Shown piece by piece: positions 6,214 to 7,745 of a stretch of DNA of 7,745 nt. Each line of letters opens with the position of its first letter. Within the stretch, counting starts at the first letter, position 1. The position numbers were made by a program, and so were the translations under genes. Source of the stretch: JBGTKH01 sp041744735 (lineage in GTDB: Bacteria; Planctomycetota; Planctomycetia; Pirellulales; Pirellulaceae); NCBI GenBank assembly GCA_041744735.1, contig JBGTKH010000096.1, positions 1 through 7,745 of the forward strand, in the 5' to 3' direction. The notes below the pieces were generated by a model. The model did not search any database. It was not told the DNA's origin and was given only the letters and a program-made list of their open reading frames with translations.

Positions 6214-7745
6214 GTGACAGACAGCTTCAATCCCTACCGCGAGTGGCTGGACCTCGATCCAAGCCTCACCCAGCCGAACTACTATGAGGTTCTGAAGATC
6301 GACTCGGATGAACAGTCGAAGGAAGTCATCGCCATGGCCGCCGACCGGGCGATGTCAAAGGTGCGAAGTTGCCGGCCGGGCCAGCACGCCGCTAGCTGGG
6401 CGCAGTTGTTGGACGAATTGAAGAATGCCAAGAGTTGTTTGCTCGATCCCTCAAAACGTGCCGAATACGACCAGTCGTTAAGGCAGCCAAAAGCGCCCGC
6501 GACTTCGCAAACGCGAATCGGCAGCGGTTCTGCGCCGGCCTTGGCTGTGAGGTCGGACACTGTGACAGGCGGACATGCGGATGCGATGCCGCCGCGCGCT
6601 GTGCCGATCGCACCCAAGAGTGCGCCGGCCGGTGCCTCGCCGGGGACGGGAAGCGGCGGTAACGACGGGCCAATTACTCGTCCGCAGCCATCTTCGTATT
6701 CATGGCAAACTGCTGCCCCCGCGGCGCCGCATCCGTACTCACCGCAGACTCCAACTGATCCGAGCGCGAATACTTACGGCCAACCAACGGCCGGCCCGTA
6801 CGCTCAGTCGCCGCAGGGCGCGCCGGGCACGTCGCCGATGCAGTCGGCCGGTGACCCGTACTACGCTGCGCCGTCGGCTTACGATGCATCGCAAGATCCG
6901 ATGGCACCGGTGGGCTCAGGACCGAGCAGTCCCTATTCATCGCCATCGGCTTCACCCACGTCGTATCCATATCAATCGCCGCAATATCCGACTCCGCAAC
7001 ATGGCGCGGATGCCTACGGTGCCGGGTGGCAGCAACCATACGCGGAGCCTGTCAGCGCATCGCCAAGTGACTACTCGCAATATCCACAGTATTCGCAGCA
7101 AACTCCGTCTGCTCATGCGCCGTACGGTGGACCAGCCGCGTCTGATCCCTGGGCTGCGCATGATCCCATGGCTCCGGCCCCCACAACACCAGTGGGAAGC
7201 ATGTACGGTGGTGTGCCTTATCCCGGGTCGGTTCCGGCGGCCGAAAGTTACCCGATGGCGCCGATCAGCAGCGGCGCGCCGGTGCGAGCCGCCGCGCCGG
7301 TTTTTGGCGGAACAGCCGCCGCGATTCCCATGGGCCGAGCGGTAACTCCGTCGGTCGCCCCGGCTGCGGCAACCTCACCATTCGTCACAACGGTCTCCGC
7401 GGCGGCGCCGGCCGCACCAATGTTTGGCACCGCTCCATCGACTGCCAAGATGGCTTCCGCGCGCTCACGGCGGTCTTGGCAGATGCCCGTTGTCATTGGG
7501 ATCGCGTTGGGTTTGATCGTACTTACCGGCGCGGTGCTTTACGGCATTTACGGCCCGACGCAAGATCCTGAAACGCCGCCAGCCGTCGCGCAGAATGCGG
7601 ACCCGGTACGAATGCCCGGCAAAGCCGTCAATCCGCCGAACGTGTTCGAACCAATTCAGCGACCACCGGATCCCGCTCCACAACCGCAGCCAATTCGCAC
7701 GCCGCCGCAGCCAACGCCGACGCCTGAGCCCGCACCGAATCCGGT
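6214..7745 (+). CDS. J-like domain, proline-rich single-pass membrane protein (partial, C-terminus off the right edge)
   Basis: The start is GTG 6214: an in-frame TGA at 6205-6207 rules out anything longer, and NPYREWL follows at residues 6-12. Residues 6-86 form a J-like module: NYYEVLKID (22-30), AADRAMSKVRS, then LLDPSKRAEYD (76-86), which matches the end of a DnaJ J domain. The HPD motif that activates DnaK is absent, with VRSCRPGQ in that area, so ordinary Hsp70 co-chaperone activity is unlikely. Residues about 90-420 are low complexity, rich in Pro, Ser, Ala, Gly, Tyr and Gln, with recurrent patches such as SPQYPTPQ, SQYPQYSQQ and DPMAP (228 and 317). A single membrane helix spans about 425-447 (MPVVIGIALGLIVLTGAVLY). 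SARSRRSW before it predicts an N-inside orientation. A Pro/Gln/Thr-rich tail follows to the edge. I recognise the N-terminal module as a planctomycete-type J-like domain; the function is unknown. The gene is divergent from the A2M gene. Confidence 0.85.
   Translation, partial: MTDSFNPYREWLDLDPSLTQPNYYEVLKIDSDEQSKEVIAMAADRAMSKVRSCRPGQHAASWAQLLDELKNAKSCLLDPSKRAEYDQSLRQPKAPATSQTRIGSGSAPALAVRSDTVTGGHADAMPPRAVPIAPKSAPAGASPGTGSGGNDGPITRPQPSSYSWQTAAPAAPHPYSPQTPTDPSANTYGQPTAGPYAQSPQGAPGTSPMQSAGDPYYAAPSAYDASQDPMAPVGSGPSSPYSSPSASPTSYPYQSPQYPTPQHGADAYGAGWQQPYAEPVSASPSDYSQYPQYSQQTPSAHAPYGGPAASDPWAAHDPMAPAPTTPVGSMYGGVPYPGSVPAAESYPMAPISSGAPVRAAAPVFGGTAAAIPMGRAVTPSVAPAAATSPFVTTVSAAAPAAPMFGTAPSTAKMASARSRRSWQMPVVIGIALGLIVLTGAVLYGIYGPTQDPETPPAVAQNADPVRMPGKAVNPPNVFEPIQRPPDPAPQPQPIRTPPQPTPTPEPAPNP

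Noticed and set aside
6575..7345. A 256-codon Arg-rich plus-strand frame.
   Set aside because: It is a shifted-frame reading of the proline-rich linker of the J-like gene; Pro/Ala codons read out of frame give Arg/His-rich sequence.

Overview
The window looks like planctomycete chromosomal DNA, probably from the Pirellula/Rhodopirellula side of the phylum. The strongest clue is the rightmost gene, whose protein opens with a degenerate J-like module (NPYREWL, then YYEVL, then LLDPSKRAEYD). I know this module mainly from planctomycete proteins. The giant secreted alpha-2-macroglobulin, the GC-rich codon use and the short palindromic repeats between and inside genes fit the same group. The assignment is by recognition, not by a search.

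Layout: two divergent genes, both cut by the window edges, separated by about 507 bp. Positions 1-5706 on the minus strand hold the first 1902 codons of a bacterial alpha-2-macroglobulin (A2M), open from its start to the left edge. It has a Sec signal peptide, a TPR-like N-terminal part, MG domains, a low-complexity bait-like segment, the A2M domain, an intact thioester motif (CTEQ) and most of the thioester domain. The C-terminus lies beyond position 1. Positions 6214-7745 on the plus strand hold the first 510 codons of a J-like, Pro/Tyr/Gln/Ser-rich, single-pass membrane protein whose C-terminus lies off the right edge.

The intergenic region is the most unusual part. It carries an imperfect palindrome (5918-5988) and an 81-bp element (6029-6109) with perfect 12-bp terminal inverted repeats. 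This element is bounded by a perfect 8-bp direct repeat, the signature of a MITE-like non-autonomous transposable element. It ends a few bases from a candidate promoter for the J-like gene. A third palindromic element (1379-1454), with 21-bp arms, lies inside the A2M coding frame and adds a Pro/Thr-rich peptide without breaking it.

The two genes share a control region but nothing shows that they work together. A2M proteins trap proteases outside the cytoplasm. The J-like protein is predicted to place its J-like module in the cytoplasm and a proline-rich tail across the membrane. I see no RNA gene, CRISPR array, complete IS or defence cassette here.
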